A program made the translations under genes and the position numbers. The notes beneath the pieces are model-generated. The model did not search any database. It was given only the letters and a program-made list of their open reading frames with translations, and was not told the origin of the DNA. From assembly GCA_020350785.1 (NCBI GenBank), contig CP070722.1, positions 3,507,072 through 3,558,546 on the forward strand: a DNA stretch of 51,475 bases, written 5' to 3'. This DNA is from Gemmatimonadota bacterium. Lineage in GTDB: Bacteria > Gemmatimonadota > Gemmatimonadetes > Palauibacterales > KS3-K002. This document shows positions 16,945 through 25,206 of the stretch, one piece after another (positions within the stretch are counted from its first letter, which is position 1; every line of letters begins with the position of its first letter).

Positions 16945-18429
16945 TTAAGCACTGCGGCGGCTGGTCTCAATGAACTCGTTGACGTGGGGCTCCGGGAGGG
17001 GCTGGGTAAGCCGACTCACCAGCCAGAGAGTCAGGCAATTGAGCGACAACCCCACGATGCCCTCGTGCAGCCCGAAGGGACGGAATTCCGGGTACCAGAA
17101 GAGGAAGAGGGTGACCAGGGAGCCGACCAGCAGGCCGGCGATGGTTCCGGGTGCGGTGGCGCGGCGCCAGAAGAAGGCGGCGACGGTGATAGGTGCCAAC
17201 TGGACGATGGCGCCGTAGGCGGAGAGCAAGAGTGCGACGAGCGACATGCGGGTGTTCACGGCGATGTAAAAGGATGCGATGCCCACCAACACAGCGGTAA
17301 CGCGGATCAAGTGCCGTCGACCGTGGTCACCGAGGTCGCGATCGAACACGCGGCGATGCATGTCCTGGACGTAGATCGAGGCGGCCGCGTGCAGCATGGC
17401 GTCGCCCGTGGACATGCTGGCGGCCAAGGCGCCGGCACAGAACAAGCCGACCACGACCGGGGCGACGTTGGTGCTGAGGATCATGTGAGGCAGGATGAAG
17501 TCCGGCGCCGGCGGGGCCGTCTCGAACAGAACGCCGGCGAAGGCGATGAAGAAGAGAGGCAGGAGGAACAGCATGAAGGTCGGGTAGAAGACCATCGTGA
17601 GCTTGATGGTATCGTCGTCTTTCGCGGCGAAGGCCTTCATGAAGAGGTGCGGCCACATGGTGACCCCGATGGCGCTCACCAGGATAGCCGACGAGTAGGC
17701 GCCCCAGCCCCAGGGAGCGCCCGTGGCATCGAGCCCGGGGGGCGTCAGCAGTTCGGGCCGCTGCTGGGCGATCCGGGAGAACATCTCGCCGACGCCTCCG
17801 TAGAGGTGCGCCGGCAGCCAGAGGCCGAGAGCCCAGGCGACGACCAGCATGAAGATCCCCTGGAACGTATTGGTCCAGCCGACGCCCAGGACGCCGCTCT
17901 TCAACACGTAGAGCATCACGACGGCATAGGCCGCCAGGGCGCCGGCCCAAATCGGCACCCGACCATCCGTGACGGCGTTGAATACGATTCCGGCGCCTTT
18001 CATCTGCAACGCGATGTACGGGACGAAGGCGATGATGGAGACCGTCGCGATGAGGACCGAGAGCGTGGTGCTTCGAAAGCGGTGCGAGAGCAGCTCCGCC
18101 TGAGTCACGAATCCGAAGCTGCGACCGACGCGCGCGACCCAGGGACCGAGGAAGTACCAGGGGGCGAACCCCAGGAGTCCATAAGAGAGAACGTAGAAAG
18201 CAGCGCCACCGCGACTGTAGGCCCAACCCGGGGTCCCCAAGAAAGCGAAGGCGCTGAACATCATGGCGCCCATCACGAAATACATGACCAGCAGCCCGAA
18301 GCCGCGGTCGCCTGCCACGTACCCGGTGACCGTGTCACTCGCTCTTCGACCCGATATCCAGCCGACCAACAGAGAGACGGCCAGATAGCCGGCGACGACC
18401 AGTGTAACCGTGATCCAGCGCTCGATCAC
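16945..18429 (-). CDS. Sodium:solute symporter (SSS family)
   Basis: A 494-residue inner-membrane transporter with about 13 hydrophobic helices. The N-terminus (SDTVTGYVAGDRGFGLLVMYFVMGAMMFSAF) and the helix with FCAGALAASMSTGDAMLHAAASI carry the family pattern, including the small-residue and Ser/Thr cluster that forms the second sodium site. Sodium-driven uptake of an organic solute such as a carboxylate or amino acid is expected; the substrate cannot be told. It overlaps the DUF3311 gene by ATGA, the usual pairing for this subgroup, and precedes the small lipoprotein gene. Confidence 0.9.
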   Translation of the reverse strand: MIERWITVTLVVAGYLAVSLLVGWISGRRASDTVTGYVAGDRGFGLLVMYFVMGAMMFSAFAFLGTPGWAYSRGGAAFYVLSYGLLGFAPWYFLGPWVARVGRSFGFVTQAELLSHRFRSTTLSVLIATVSIIAFVPYIALQMKGAGIVFNAVTDGRVPIWAGALAAYAVVMLYVLKSGVLGVGWTNTFQGIFMLVVAWALGLWLPAHLYGGVGEMFSRIAQQRPELLTPPGLDATGAPWGWGAYSSAILVSAIGVTMWPHLFMKAFAAKDDDTIKLTMVFYPTFMLFLLPLFFIAFAGVLFETAPPAPDFILPHMILSTNVAPVVVGLFCAGALAASMSTGDAMLHAAASIYVQDMHRRVFDRDLGDHGRRHLIRVTAVLVGIASFYIAVNTRMSLVALLLSAYGAIVQLAPITVAAFFWRRATAPGTIAGLLVGSLVTLFLFWYPEFRPFGLHEGIVGLSLNCLTLWLVSRLTQPLPEPHVNEFIETSRRSA

Positions 18430-18692
18430 GGGGTCCCGTCGTGGGTCGAGGGTCTGTGTCTCTCGCTGGGGACGGGCCGGCCTGAAGACCGGGGTCTCTT
18501 CTTCTCCCAGAAGAAGAGGGCGGCCAGCGCGATGACGGCGCCGCAGATCCAGGCGACTTGCCAGAAGAGAGCGAACGGCAGGCCCAGGATGAACGGCCGG
18601 ACGCGAGCGAACGGCAAATAGCCGGGATAGGTGACCGCGATGGCCATGGCCACGAAATAGCCGATCGCGGCTGCGCGAACGAGAATGTTCAT
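18426..18692 (-). CDS. DUF3311-type small membrane protein
   Basis: An 88-residue protein with two membrane helices (ILVRAAAIGYFVAMAIAV and FALFWQVAWICGAVIALAALFFW) separated by a short loop with PFILGLPFALFW, the DUF3311 pattern. Members are routinely encoded just before sodium:solute symporters and are thought to be accessory subunits. I use ATG 18690-18692; a GTG at 18711-18713 would add seven residues. The stop overlaps the symporter start. Confidence 0.75.
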   Translation of the reverse strand: MNILVRAAAIGYFVAMAIAVTYPGYLPFARVRPFILGLPFALFWQVAWICGAVIALAALFFWEKKRPRSSGRPVPSERHRPSTHDGTP

Positions 18693-18756
18693 GGGTCTAA
18701 CCGGGGCAGCCACGAGCGCCGCGCAAATCGGGTCGTGGCTGACCCGCTCCCGATCG

Positions 18757-19539
18757 TTAGCGGCCCCTGAATTCGGGCTTGCGCTTCTCCAGGAAGGCCG
18801 CGACGCCTTCCTGCATGTCCTCGGTGGAGAAGAGGAGGCCGAACCAGGCCTTCTCGAAGCGGAGGCCGGCGTCCAGAGGCATCTGCCAAGCGGCGCGGAC
18901 GCTCTCCTTGGCGGCCTGCAAAGCTGCCGGACTCTTCTGGGCGATCATCCCGGCCAGCTCCAGCGTGCGCTGCCCTAGCTCGCCCTGCGGCACGACCTCA
19001 TCGACCAGCCCGATCTCCAAGGCTTTGGCCGCGTCGATAATCTCGCCTGTGTAGATGAGCCGCATCGCTCGGCCCTGGCCGACGAGTCGAGGGAGCCGCT
19101 GCGTGCCACCGCCCCCGGGTATGAGGCCCAGATTTGTCTCGGGCTGGCCGAGTTTCGCCTTCTCACCCGCGATTCGGATGTCGCAAGCCAGGGCCAGCTC
19201 ACAGCCGCCGCCCAGGCAGAAGCCGTTGATCATGGCGATCACCGGCTTGGGAAAGCGCTCCACGGCCGAGTAGATGTCGCCGGTCTGGATATACCTGTAT
19301 CCCTGGACGCCGGACTTGCCTTTGAACTCCGCGATGTCTGCACCGGCGATGAACGCCTTGTCGCCGGCACCGGTTATGATGGCCACGCGGACGTCATCGT
19401 CCCGGCGCAGCTCCTCTAGAGCGACAGCCAGCCCCACGCGCACCTCGGGGCTAAGAGCGTTCAGCTTGTCGGGGCGGTTGATCGTGATAGTGGCGATGCG
19501 ATCGGTCTTCTCGATCAGAACGACGTCCTTGTCAGACAT
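18757..19539 (-). CDS. Enoyl-CoA hydratase (crotonase family, PaaF-like)
   Basis: A 260-residue crotonase-fold enzyme that adds water to trans-2-enoyl-CoA. Both catalytic glutamates are present: E114 in GGGCELALACD and E134 in GQPETNLGLIPGGGGTQ. The oxyanion-hole motif AFIAGADIAEF is intact and the C-terminus ends in the normal EKRKPEFRGR helix. It is the last gene of the beta-oxidation cluster running from the TetR gene, 18 bp after the 3-hydroxyacyl-CoA dehydrogenase. This spacing and strand support co-transcription. Confidence 0.93.
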   Translation of the reverse strand: MSDKDVVLIEKTDRIATITINRPDKLNALSPEVRVGLAVALEELRRDDDVRVAIITGAGDKAFIAGADIAEFKGKSGVQGYRYIQTGDIYSAVERFPKPVIAMINGFCLGGGCELALACDIRIAGEKAKLGQPETNLGLIPGGGGTQRLPRLVGQGRAMRLIYTGEIIDAAKALEIGLVDEVVPQGELGQRTLELAGMIAQKSPAALQAAKESVRAAWQMPLDAGLRFEKAWFGLLFSTEDMQEGVAAFLEKRKPEFRGR

Positions 19540-19557
19540 ATCGTTGCCCTCCTCCTC

Positions 19558-20442
19558 CTAATCATCGGTCCATTTGTAGAACCCTTCACCCGTCTTCTTG
19601 CCGAGCTTGCCCTCGCCGACCAACCGCTGAAGCGTCTCAGGCGGCCTGAAGCGGTCGCTCCCGGTTTCCCGATAGAGGTATTCGGCTATGGCTAGCCGGA
19701 CGTCGAGCCCGACGAGGTCGGCCAATCTGAAGGGGCCCATCGGGTGGCCGTAGCCCAGCTCCATCGCGGTATCGATGTCCTCGATGCTTGCCACGCCCTC
19801 CTCCAACATGCGGGTGGCCTCCAGTCCGAGAGTGAGGCCAAGACGACTGGTGGCGAATCCTGGCGAATCCTTCACGACGATCGGAGTCTTGCCCATCGCC
19901 ACGCCGGCCGCGCGTGCGGCGGCGATTGTCGACTCATCCGTCCGCTCGGTGCGCACGATCTCCAACAGCTTCATGATGTGGACGGGGTTGAAAAAGTGCA
20001 TTCCGAGGACACGTCCGGGATCGCTGGTACCCTCGGCGATCTTCGCTATGCTGAGCGAGGATGTGTTCGAGGCGAGGATGGCGTGAGGCGGCGCAGCCGC
20101 ATCAACGTCGCTGAAGATCTTTCGTTTCAGAGCCATGTCCTCGGGTGCCGCCTCGACGACCAAATCAGCCGACTCGACGGCCTCGACCAGCCGGTTGGTA
20201 GTGGAAAGTTTCGCTAGCGCCCGCTCCCGAACCGCCGCATCGACCTTTCCGATGGAGACGCCTTTCTCGAGGTTGGCGCGGATCCGCTGAGCTGCGGTGG
20301 CGAGAACATCCGAGCTGATGTCGAAGAGTTTGACGGCGTAATCGGCCATGGCCGCGACCTGGGCGATGCCGTGGCCCATCGTACCGGCGCCGATCACGGC
20401 AACGCGCTCGACGTTCCTAGAATTCGTCTGGTTCTCTTTCAT
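19558..20442 (-). CDS. 3-hydroxyacyl-CoA dehydrogenase (3-hydroxybutyryl-CoA dehydrogenase/PaaH-like)
   Basis: A 294-residue NAD-dependent enzyme oxidising 3-hydroxyacyl-CoA to 3-ketoacyl-CoA. The Rossmann motif GAGTMGHG (18-25) and the acidic residue ending beta-2 (LFDIS) indicate NAD. The catalytic histidine sits in GMHFFNPVHIMKLLEIV, with the paired glutamate in LEIV. The C-terminal dimerisation domain (MELGYGHPMGPFRLADLVGLD) is complete. It overlaps the PaaG-like gene by 4 bp and is probably translationally coupled to it. Confidence 0.95.
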   Translation of the reverse strand: MKENQTNSRNVERVAVIGAGTMGHGIAQVAAMADYAVKLFDISSDVLATAAQRIRANLEKGVSIGKVDAAVRERALAKLSTTNRLVEAVESADLVVEAAPEDMALKRKIFSDVDAAAPPHAILASNTSSLSIAKIAEGTSDPGRVLGMHFFNPVHIMKLLEIVRTERTDESTIAAARAAGVAMGKTPIVVKDSPGFATSRLGLTLGLEATRMLEEGVASIEDIDTAMELGYGHPMGPFRLADLVGLDVRLAIAEYLYRETGSDRFRPPETLQRLVGEGKLGKKTGEGFYKWTDD

Positions 20443-21233
20443 TCGCGGCTCCCGAAGCGCGGCTCGCGCCTCTCGACGAACGCGGTCATGCCCTCGCGAC
20501 CATCAGCGGAGAAACCGCAGCGCAACTGAGCATCGAGCTCGAAGTCGAGCATCTCCTCGAGACTGGCGCCGAGGCTTCGGTAGATAGCCTGCTTGGCGAG
20601 CGCGAGCGAGAGGCGCGGTTTAGATGCCAGAGCCGCCGCCAGCTCTTGCGTCTCGTCAGTCAACTGGTCGTGGGGGACCACGCGGTTGAAGATGCCGAGC
20701 CTGTGTGCCTCCTGGGCGGGAATCATCGCGCCGGTGAAGATCAACTCCGCAGCGATGGCGGGCCCGACCAATCGCGGCAGGAAGTAAGTGCCGCCCCAGT
20801 CGGGGTGTAGCCCGATGCGATTGAAGGTCTGGCCGATCGAGGCGCGCTCGCTGGCGATGCGGATATCACAGGCGAGGGCGAGGTTGGCTCCGCCTCCGGC
20901 GGCGGGCCCGTTCACAGACGCTATCACTGGTTTGGGTGCCCTGCGAATGGAGGTGACCACGGTGCGCCCGGCCTCCACCAGACCGCGAAGGGCGTCCTCG
21001 TCCCGGCGGTCGACGATCTCTTTCAGGTAGGTCACATCGGCACCGGTGCAGAAGCCGCGGCCGGCGCCCGTGATAACCATCACGGCTACGTCGTCGCGGC
21101 CGCTCAACTCATTGACCGCGGCCGCGATCTCAACCCGCATCTGGTTGGCGAAGGAGTTGAGCTTGTCGGGACGGTTGAGGGTGATCGTTCCGATCTTGCG
21201 ATCTACACCGACGGATATGTCATTGTAGCTCAA
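20439..21233 (-). CDS. PaaG-like enoyl-CoA isomerase/hydratase (crotonase family)
   Basis: A 264-residue crotonase starting at TTG 21231-21233 (LSYNDISVGVDRKIGTITLN); no ATG is nearby and this gives standard family length. The two hydratase glutamates are replaced: GGGANLALACD has N117, and GQTFNRIGLHPDWGGTYFLPR has F137. Instead D145 of the HPDWGG motif is kept, as in PaaG-type isomerases that rearrange 1,2-epoxyphenylacetyl-CoA to the oxepin or shift double bonds. An isomerase role is therefore more likely than hydration. It is coupled to the 3-hydroxyacyl-CoA dehydrogenase downstream; a gap with a gene remnant separates it from the thiolase upstream. Confidence 0.85.
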   Translation of the reverse strand: MSYNDISVGVDRKIGTITLNRPDKLNSFANQMRVEIAAAVNELSGRDDVAVMVITGAGRGFCTGADVTYLKEIVDRRDEDALRGLVEAGRTVVTSIRRAPKPVIASVNGPAAGGGANLALACDIRIASERASIGQTFNRIGLHPDWGGTYFLPRLVGPAIAAELIFTGAMIPAQEAHRLGIFNRVVPHDQLTDETQELAAALASKPRLSLALAKQAIYRSLGASLEEMLDFELDAQLRCGFSADGREGMTAFVERREPRFGSRE

Positions 21234-21402
21234 GAGCCGAGTCTCCGTCTGCTTGTGGAAGGCCGGGCCCGTAGGATGACGCCCGGGGAAGGAGGGGGCA
21301 AGTGCCGGGGCAGGCCAGCGAGATATCTGACGCCCTCGAGGCCGAACGCCTTGATGAAACGCTCGACTCCCGGAACGGCGGCCTCTATGAAATCGACCTG
21401 TT

Positions 21403-21528
21403 TTAACTCCAGGTAGAGGCCGAGTAGTGGTTGACCAGCCGTTCGGTGAACTCGAGAACACCCCAACCGACGGCCAGGTAAACGCCCAATATTTGCGGGA
21501 CGCGGCGCCCAAACAGCTCTTTGAGCAT
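21403..21528 (-). pseudogene. Remnant of a membrane-anchored TPR/cyclase-type protein N-terminus
   Basis: Forty-one codons read MLKELFGRRVPQILGVYLAVG followed by WGVLEFTERLVNHYS and a stop. The pattern of a short basic helix followed by a membrane segment, then LVxxYS, matches the N-terminal anchor of large TPR proteins common in Gemmatimonadota-like genomes. Nothing downstream in any frame continues the expected transmembrane and TPR part. It lies in the 314-bp space between the thiolase and PaaG-like genes. It may be a decayed gene fragment or, less likely, a real single-pass microprotein. Confidence 0.4.
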
Positions 21529-21547
21529 GCCCGCTTCCCTCTGAGCT

Positions 21548-22798
21548 TCAGCCCGCCTGGCCGGCCGCTCGACTTGAAGCAACCTTCTCGCGCTCGATGA
21601 CCGTGGCGATCCCCTGACCGACACCGATGCACATCGTGCACAGACCGTAACGCGCTTCGCGCCGCCGCAGCTCGTGCGTCAGGCTGGTCATCAAGCGCGC
21701 GCCCGTGCAACCCAGCGGGTGGCCCAGGGCGATGGCGCCGCCGTTCACATTCGTTTTCTCCCAATCGAGACCCAGCTCGCGGATGCAGGCGAGCGCCTGC
21801 GCCGCGAACGCCTCATTGAGCTCCACCAGATCGAGGTCGCCCACCGCCAGCCCGGTCCGCCCGAGGACCTTGAGCGTCGCCGGAATGGGGCCGATCCCCA
21901 TGTAGTCGGGCTCGACGCCGGCGACCGCCGAACCGACGATGCGGGCGATGCCGGGCATGCCCAGCTCCTCGGCGCGCTCGCGACTCATCACCAGGAGCGC
22001 GGCGGCGCCGTCGTTCAGTCCGGATGAGTTGCCAGCCGTGACCGAGCCTTCCGGGGCGAAGGCGGGCCGCAGCGTCGCCAGCCCGTCCAGCGTCACCTCG
22101 GGGCGCGGGTGCTCATCCGCGTCGACGACCAGCGGCGGCCCCTTCCTCTGCTGCACCTCGACGGGAACGATCTCGTCTCGGAAGCGACCCTGTGCGACGG
22201 CTTCCGCCGAACGGCGTTGGCTCTCCAGAGCCAATACGTCCTGGTCCTCCCTGGAGACTTGGTAGCGTTCGGCGACCTTCTCCGCCGTAATCCCGAGAGG
22301 GACCGTCCAGTTCTCAGGCATGCTGGGATTCACGAAGCGCCAGCCCAGCACGCTGTCCTCCAGATGCGGGCGGCCGCGGGCGAACCCCTTCTCCGCCTTG
22401 AGCATCACGTAGGGCGCTCGCGACATGCTCTCGACGCCGCCGGCAATGAACACATCACCTTCGCCGGCGGCGATCGCGTGACCGGCGCTGACGATAGCCT
22501 GGAGCCCCGAGCCGCAGAGCCGGTTGACTGTCTGGCCGGCGACCTCTACAGGCAGGCCGGCGAGCAACGCCGACATGCGGGCCACGTTGCGATTGTCCTC
22601 ACCCGCCTGGTTGGTGCAACCCATGATCACGTCCTCGATCAGGTCGATCGGGACGCCGGTACGTGTCACCAGCGCCTTGATGGCGAGGGACAGCAGGTCG
22701 TCGGGGCGTAGGGCTGCGAGGGCGCCGCCGTGACGTCCTACAGGAGTGCGAACGGCGTCTACGATGAGCGCGTCACGCGGGCTGGGAGGTCGGTGCAT
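21548..22798 (-). CDS. Thiolase (acetyl-CoA acetyltransferase, PaaJ/PcaF-like)
   Basis: A 416-residue thiolase cleaving 3-ketoacyl-CoA with CoA to acetyl-CoA and a shortened acyl-CoA. The nucleophilic cysteine is C95 in [10 protein letters not shown], the catalytic histidine is H360 in [16 protein letters not shown], and the second active-site cysteine is C390 in CIGVGQG. Length is slightly above the usual 390-400 because of tails at both ends. It follows the aldehyde dehydrogenase by only 3 bp, so it shares that transcript, and supplies the final step of the beta-oxidation cluster. Confidence 0.95.
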   Translation of the reverse strand: MHRPPSPRDALIVDAVRTPVGRHGGALAALRPDDLLSLAIKALVTRTGVPIDLIEDVIMGCTNQAGEDNRNVARMSALLAGLPVEVAGQTVNRLCGSGLQAIVSAGHAIAAGEGDVFIAGGVESMSRAPYVMLKAEKGFARGRPHLEDSVLGWRFVNPSMPENWTVPLGITAEKVAERYQVSREDQDVLALESQRRSAEAVAQGRFRDEIVPVEVQQRKGPPLVVDADEHPRPEVTLDGLATLRPAFAPEGSVTAGNSSGLNDGAAALLVMSRERAEELGMPGIARIVGSAVAGVEPDYMGIGPIPATLKVLGRTGLAVGDLDLVELNEAFAAQALACIRELGLDWEKTNVNGGAIALGHPLGCTGARLMTSLTHELRRREARYGLCTMCIGVGQGIATVIEREKVASSRAAGQAG

Positions 22799-22801
22799 GC
22801 T

Positions 22802-24247
22802 TTAGCTCAGGTCGATCCAGACGCTCTTGACCTGGGTATAGCCGTCCAGCGCGTGCATACCGAGGTCGCGGCCGAAGCCGCTCTGCTTGTAACCGCCGAA
22901 GGGGGTAGTGGGATCGTAGCGGTTGAAGGTGTTCACCCAGACGGTGCCGGCGCGCAGGCCGTGGGCGACCCGGTGGGCCTTCTTGATGTCACGGGTCCAG
23001 ACACCGGCGGCCAGCCCGTAGATCGTCTGGTTGCCGAGTGCGATGGCCTGATCCACGTCTTCGAAGGTCAACCCAGCCAGGACCGGCCCGAAGATCTCCT
23101 CCTGGGCGATCGTCATCTCCGGCTTGACCTTGTCGAACACGGCGGCCTCGACGAAGTAGCCGGGCCGGTCGACGCGGACGCCGCCTGTCAACAACTCGGC
23201 GCCCTCCGAAACGCCGGCCTGGACATAGTGGAGCACGCGGTCGAGCTGTTGCTTGGAGACGAGGGCGCCCAGGCGCGTCCCCTTATCGAAAGGATCGCCT
23301 GGGGTCATCTTCCGGGCGCGGTCCACGATCTGTTCCATGAACTCGTCGTGGATACCGGCCTCGACGAACAGGCGCGAGCCCGCCGCGCACACCTCGCCTT
23401 TGCCGTAAAAGATTCCCGTGGTCACGCCGCGTACGGCGGCCTTCAGATCGGCGTCGGCGAATACGATGTTGGGCGACTTGCCTCCCAGCTCGAGGCTGAC
23501 GGGCTTCAGCGATTCCGAGGCGGCGCGCATGATCTCCCTGCCGACCTCGGTCGAGCCGGTGAAGGCGATCTTGTCGACTCCGGGATGGCGGACCAAAGCG
23601 CCGCCGGCGCTGGGACCGAACCCCGGGACCACGTTGATGGCGCCGGCGGGAAAACCGGCTCGCGCTGCCAGCTCGGCCAGCTTCAGCGCGGTGAGCGGCG
23701 TCTCCTCTGCCGGCTTCAGTACCACGGTGTTACCGCAGGCCAGGGCAGGAGCGATCTTCCACACGGCCAGGAGCAAGGGAAAGTTCCAGGGCACGATGGC
23801 ACCGACCACGCCCAGCGGCTCGCGGCGCGTGTCGTTGAACATCCCGTCTGCGGCCGGCAGGGTCTCGCCCTGAATCTTGTCGGCCCAGCCGGCGTAGTAG
23901 CGCAGGACCGCGATGGCTTCGGGAAGGTCGATGTGTCGTGACTCGAAGTACGGTTTGCCGTTCTGGAGCGTTTCGATGCGGGCCAGGGCGTCGATGTCCG
24001 CTTCTGCGAGGTCGGCCAACCGGTGCAGGAGTCGCCCGCGCTCGCGCGCGGGCAATCGCTGCCAGGCGTCCGAGTCGAAGGCCGCGCGGGCTGCGCGGAC
24101 GGCGCGATCGATGTCGGCCTCCTTCGCTTCTGCGACCGAAGCCAGTGCGGCGGCCTCGGCGGGATTCTCGACCTCGAAGGTCGAGCCATTTGCCGAGTCG
24201 ACGAACTGGCCGTCTATGAAGAGCTGCGTCTGCAGCTGGATGTCCAT
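22802..24247 (-). CDS. NAD(P)-dependent aldehyde dehydrogenase
   Basis: A 481-residue ALDH superfamily enzyme oxidising an aldehyde to the acid. The start is ATG 24245-24247, eight bases after AGGGA. Visible active-site residues are N155 (PWNFP), E253 (LELGGKSPN) and the catalytic C287 (GKGEVCAAGSR); the cofactor lysine sits in VVLKPAEETP. The overall pattern is that of the betaine-, retinal- or phenylacetaldehyde-type dehydrogenases. In this cluster it could produce an acid for CoA activation, or remove the semialdehyde formed after ring opening as the ALDH half of PaaZ does. Both roles are inference. Confidence 0.93.
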   Translation of the reverse strand: MDIQLQTQLFIDGQFVDSANGSTFEVENPAEAAALASVAEAKEADIDRAVRAARAAFDSDAWQRLPARERGRLLHRLADLAEADIDALARIETLQNGKPYFESRHIDLPEAIAVLRYYAGWADKIQGETLPAADGMFNDTRREPLGVVGAIVPWNFPLLLAVWKIAPALACGNTVVLKPAEETPLTALKLAELAARAGFPAGAINVVPGFGPSAGGALVRHPGVDKIAFTGSTEVGREIMRAASESLKPVSLELGGKSPNIVFADADLKAAVRGVTTGIFYGKGEVCAAGSRLFVEAGIHDEFMEQIVDRARKMTPGDPFDKGTRLGALVSKQQLDRVLHYVQAGVSEGAELLTGGVRVDRPGYFVEAAVFDKVKPEMTIAQEEIFGPVLAGLTFEDVDQAIALGNQTIYGLAAGVWTRDIKKAHRVAHGLRAGTVWVNTFNRYDPTTPFGGYKQSGFGRDLGMHALDGYTQVKSVWIDLS

Positions 24248-24310
24248 CTGAGAGTCCCTTCCTCTCGAGAGAGCACGGCGCGACTGTCTGCGCTGCACAC
24301 TCGTCGCTTG

Positions 24311-25105
24311 CTAGTTGCCCTTGAAGGAGGGCTTACGCTTCTCGACGTAAGCGGCCAGGCCTTCCTTCGCGTCGCGTGACTCGAAGAGCTGTTGCTGCAT
24401 CTCGCGCTCGATGGCCAGGCCTTCGCCGAAAGGTACCTCGAGGCCGCTGCAGACGGCGCGCTTGATGCGACCCACGGCTTTCGAGGCTTTCTCCGGTGGC
24501 ACGAAGGCTTTGGCGTAGCTCATCACTTCATCCCAGAAACCGTCGGCCTCGAAGATCTGGTTGACCAGCCCCAGCTCGAGGCCTCTCTCGAAGTCGAATG
24601 TCTGACCGGTGGCCATGAGCTCGATGGCCTTCGACTTTCCGACCAGCCGGCCCAGGCGCTGTGTTCCGCCGGTCCCGGGCAGGACTCCCAGGCTGACCTC
24701 CGGCAGGCCGATCTTGCCGCCAGCGCGCTTGGCCAGGCGGATGTCCGCGGCCAGGGCGATCTCCAGGCCGCCACCGACGGTATGGCCGTTGAGGGCGGCG
24801 ATGACCAGCTTGGGGGTCTGCTCCAAACGGTTCAGCGTTTCATTGGCGTGCAGGCAGAAGAAGTACTTGAAGTAGGGATCGGATTGCTGGAGCATGTTGA
24901 TGTTCGCTCCGGCGCAGAAGAACTTCTCGCCGGCGCCGCGAATGACGATGACATGCACGCTCTCGTCGAAGCGTGCCTCGAGGATCGCATCGTCCAACTG
25001 GCGCATCATCTCGTAAGTGTACGTATTGGCTGGGGGATCGTTGAGCTCGATGACTCCGATCCCGTCAACGACCTTGTACCCCACCAGCTTGGCGTTATCG
25101 CTCAT
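24311..25105 (-). CDS. Enoyl-CoA hydratase/isomerase (crotonase family)
   Basis: A 264-residue crotonase with both hydratase glutamates, E115 in GGGLEIALAAD and E136 in GLPEVSLGVLPGTGGTQ, and an intact oxyanion motif FFCAGANINML. GGAGGGAAGG gives a strong ribosome-binding site. The N-terminal YKVVDGIGVIELNDPPANTY with Pro-Pro-Ala-Asn-Thr is typical of a subgroup found beside aldehyde dehydrogenases and phenylacetate or benzoate genes. It is the first enzyme gene after the TetR regulator, with a 101-bp gap holding a hairpin, and 63 bp before the aldehyde dehydrogenase. Confidence 0.92.
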   Translation of the reverse strand: MSDNAKLVGYKVVDGIGVIELNDPPANTYTYEMMRQLDDAILEARFDESVHVIVIRGAGEKFFCAGANINMLQQSDPYFKYFFCLHANETLNRLEQTPKLVIAALNGHTVGGGLEIALAADIRLAKRAGGKIGLPEVSLGVLPGTGGTQRLGRLVGKSKAIELMATGQTFDFERGLELGLVNQIFEADGFWDEVMSYAKAFVPPEKASKAVGRIKRAVCSGLEVPFGEGLAIEREMQQQLFESRDAKEGLAAYVEKRKPSFKGN

Positions 25106-25126
25106 CCTTCCCTCCGTTCTGGGTTA

Positions 25127-25158
25127 GCGGGCGGCTGATTTTGTGACTGATCGCCCGC
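25127..25158 (-). promoter_or_regulatory. Inverted repeat between tetR and the beta-oxidation genes
   Basis: GCGGGCG (25127-25133) and CGCCCGC (25152-25158) form a perfect 7-bp inverted repeat around an 18-base centre that itself contains two CTGAT copies. It lies just upstream of the first crotonase. It could be an operator for the TetR protein or an RNA hairpin; no U-tract follows, so termination is unlikely. Confidence 0.35.
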
Positions 25159-25206
25159 GGTGGGCTTCTCCTCCCCTCACGACCGTTTGCTGTGGCTCTC
25201 ATCGTA

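Noticed and set aside
16723-18621. 632-codon plus-strand open frame opposite the symporter
   Set aside because: It is antisense to a clear membrane transporter, is rich in Asp, Glu, Gly and His as expected for a shadow, and has no domain pattern.
22730-23941. 403-codon plus-strand open frame opposite the aldehyde dehydrogenase
   Set aside because: Antisense shadow of a protein with every catalytic residue in place.
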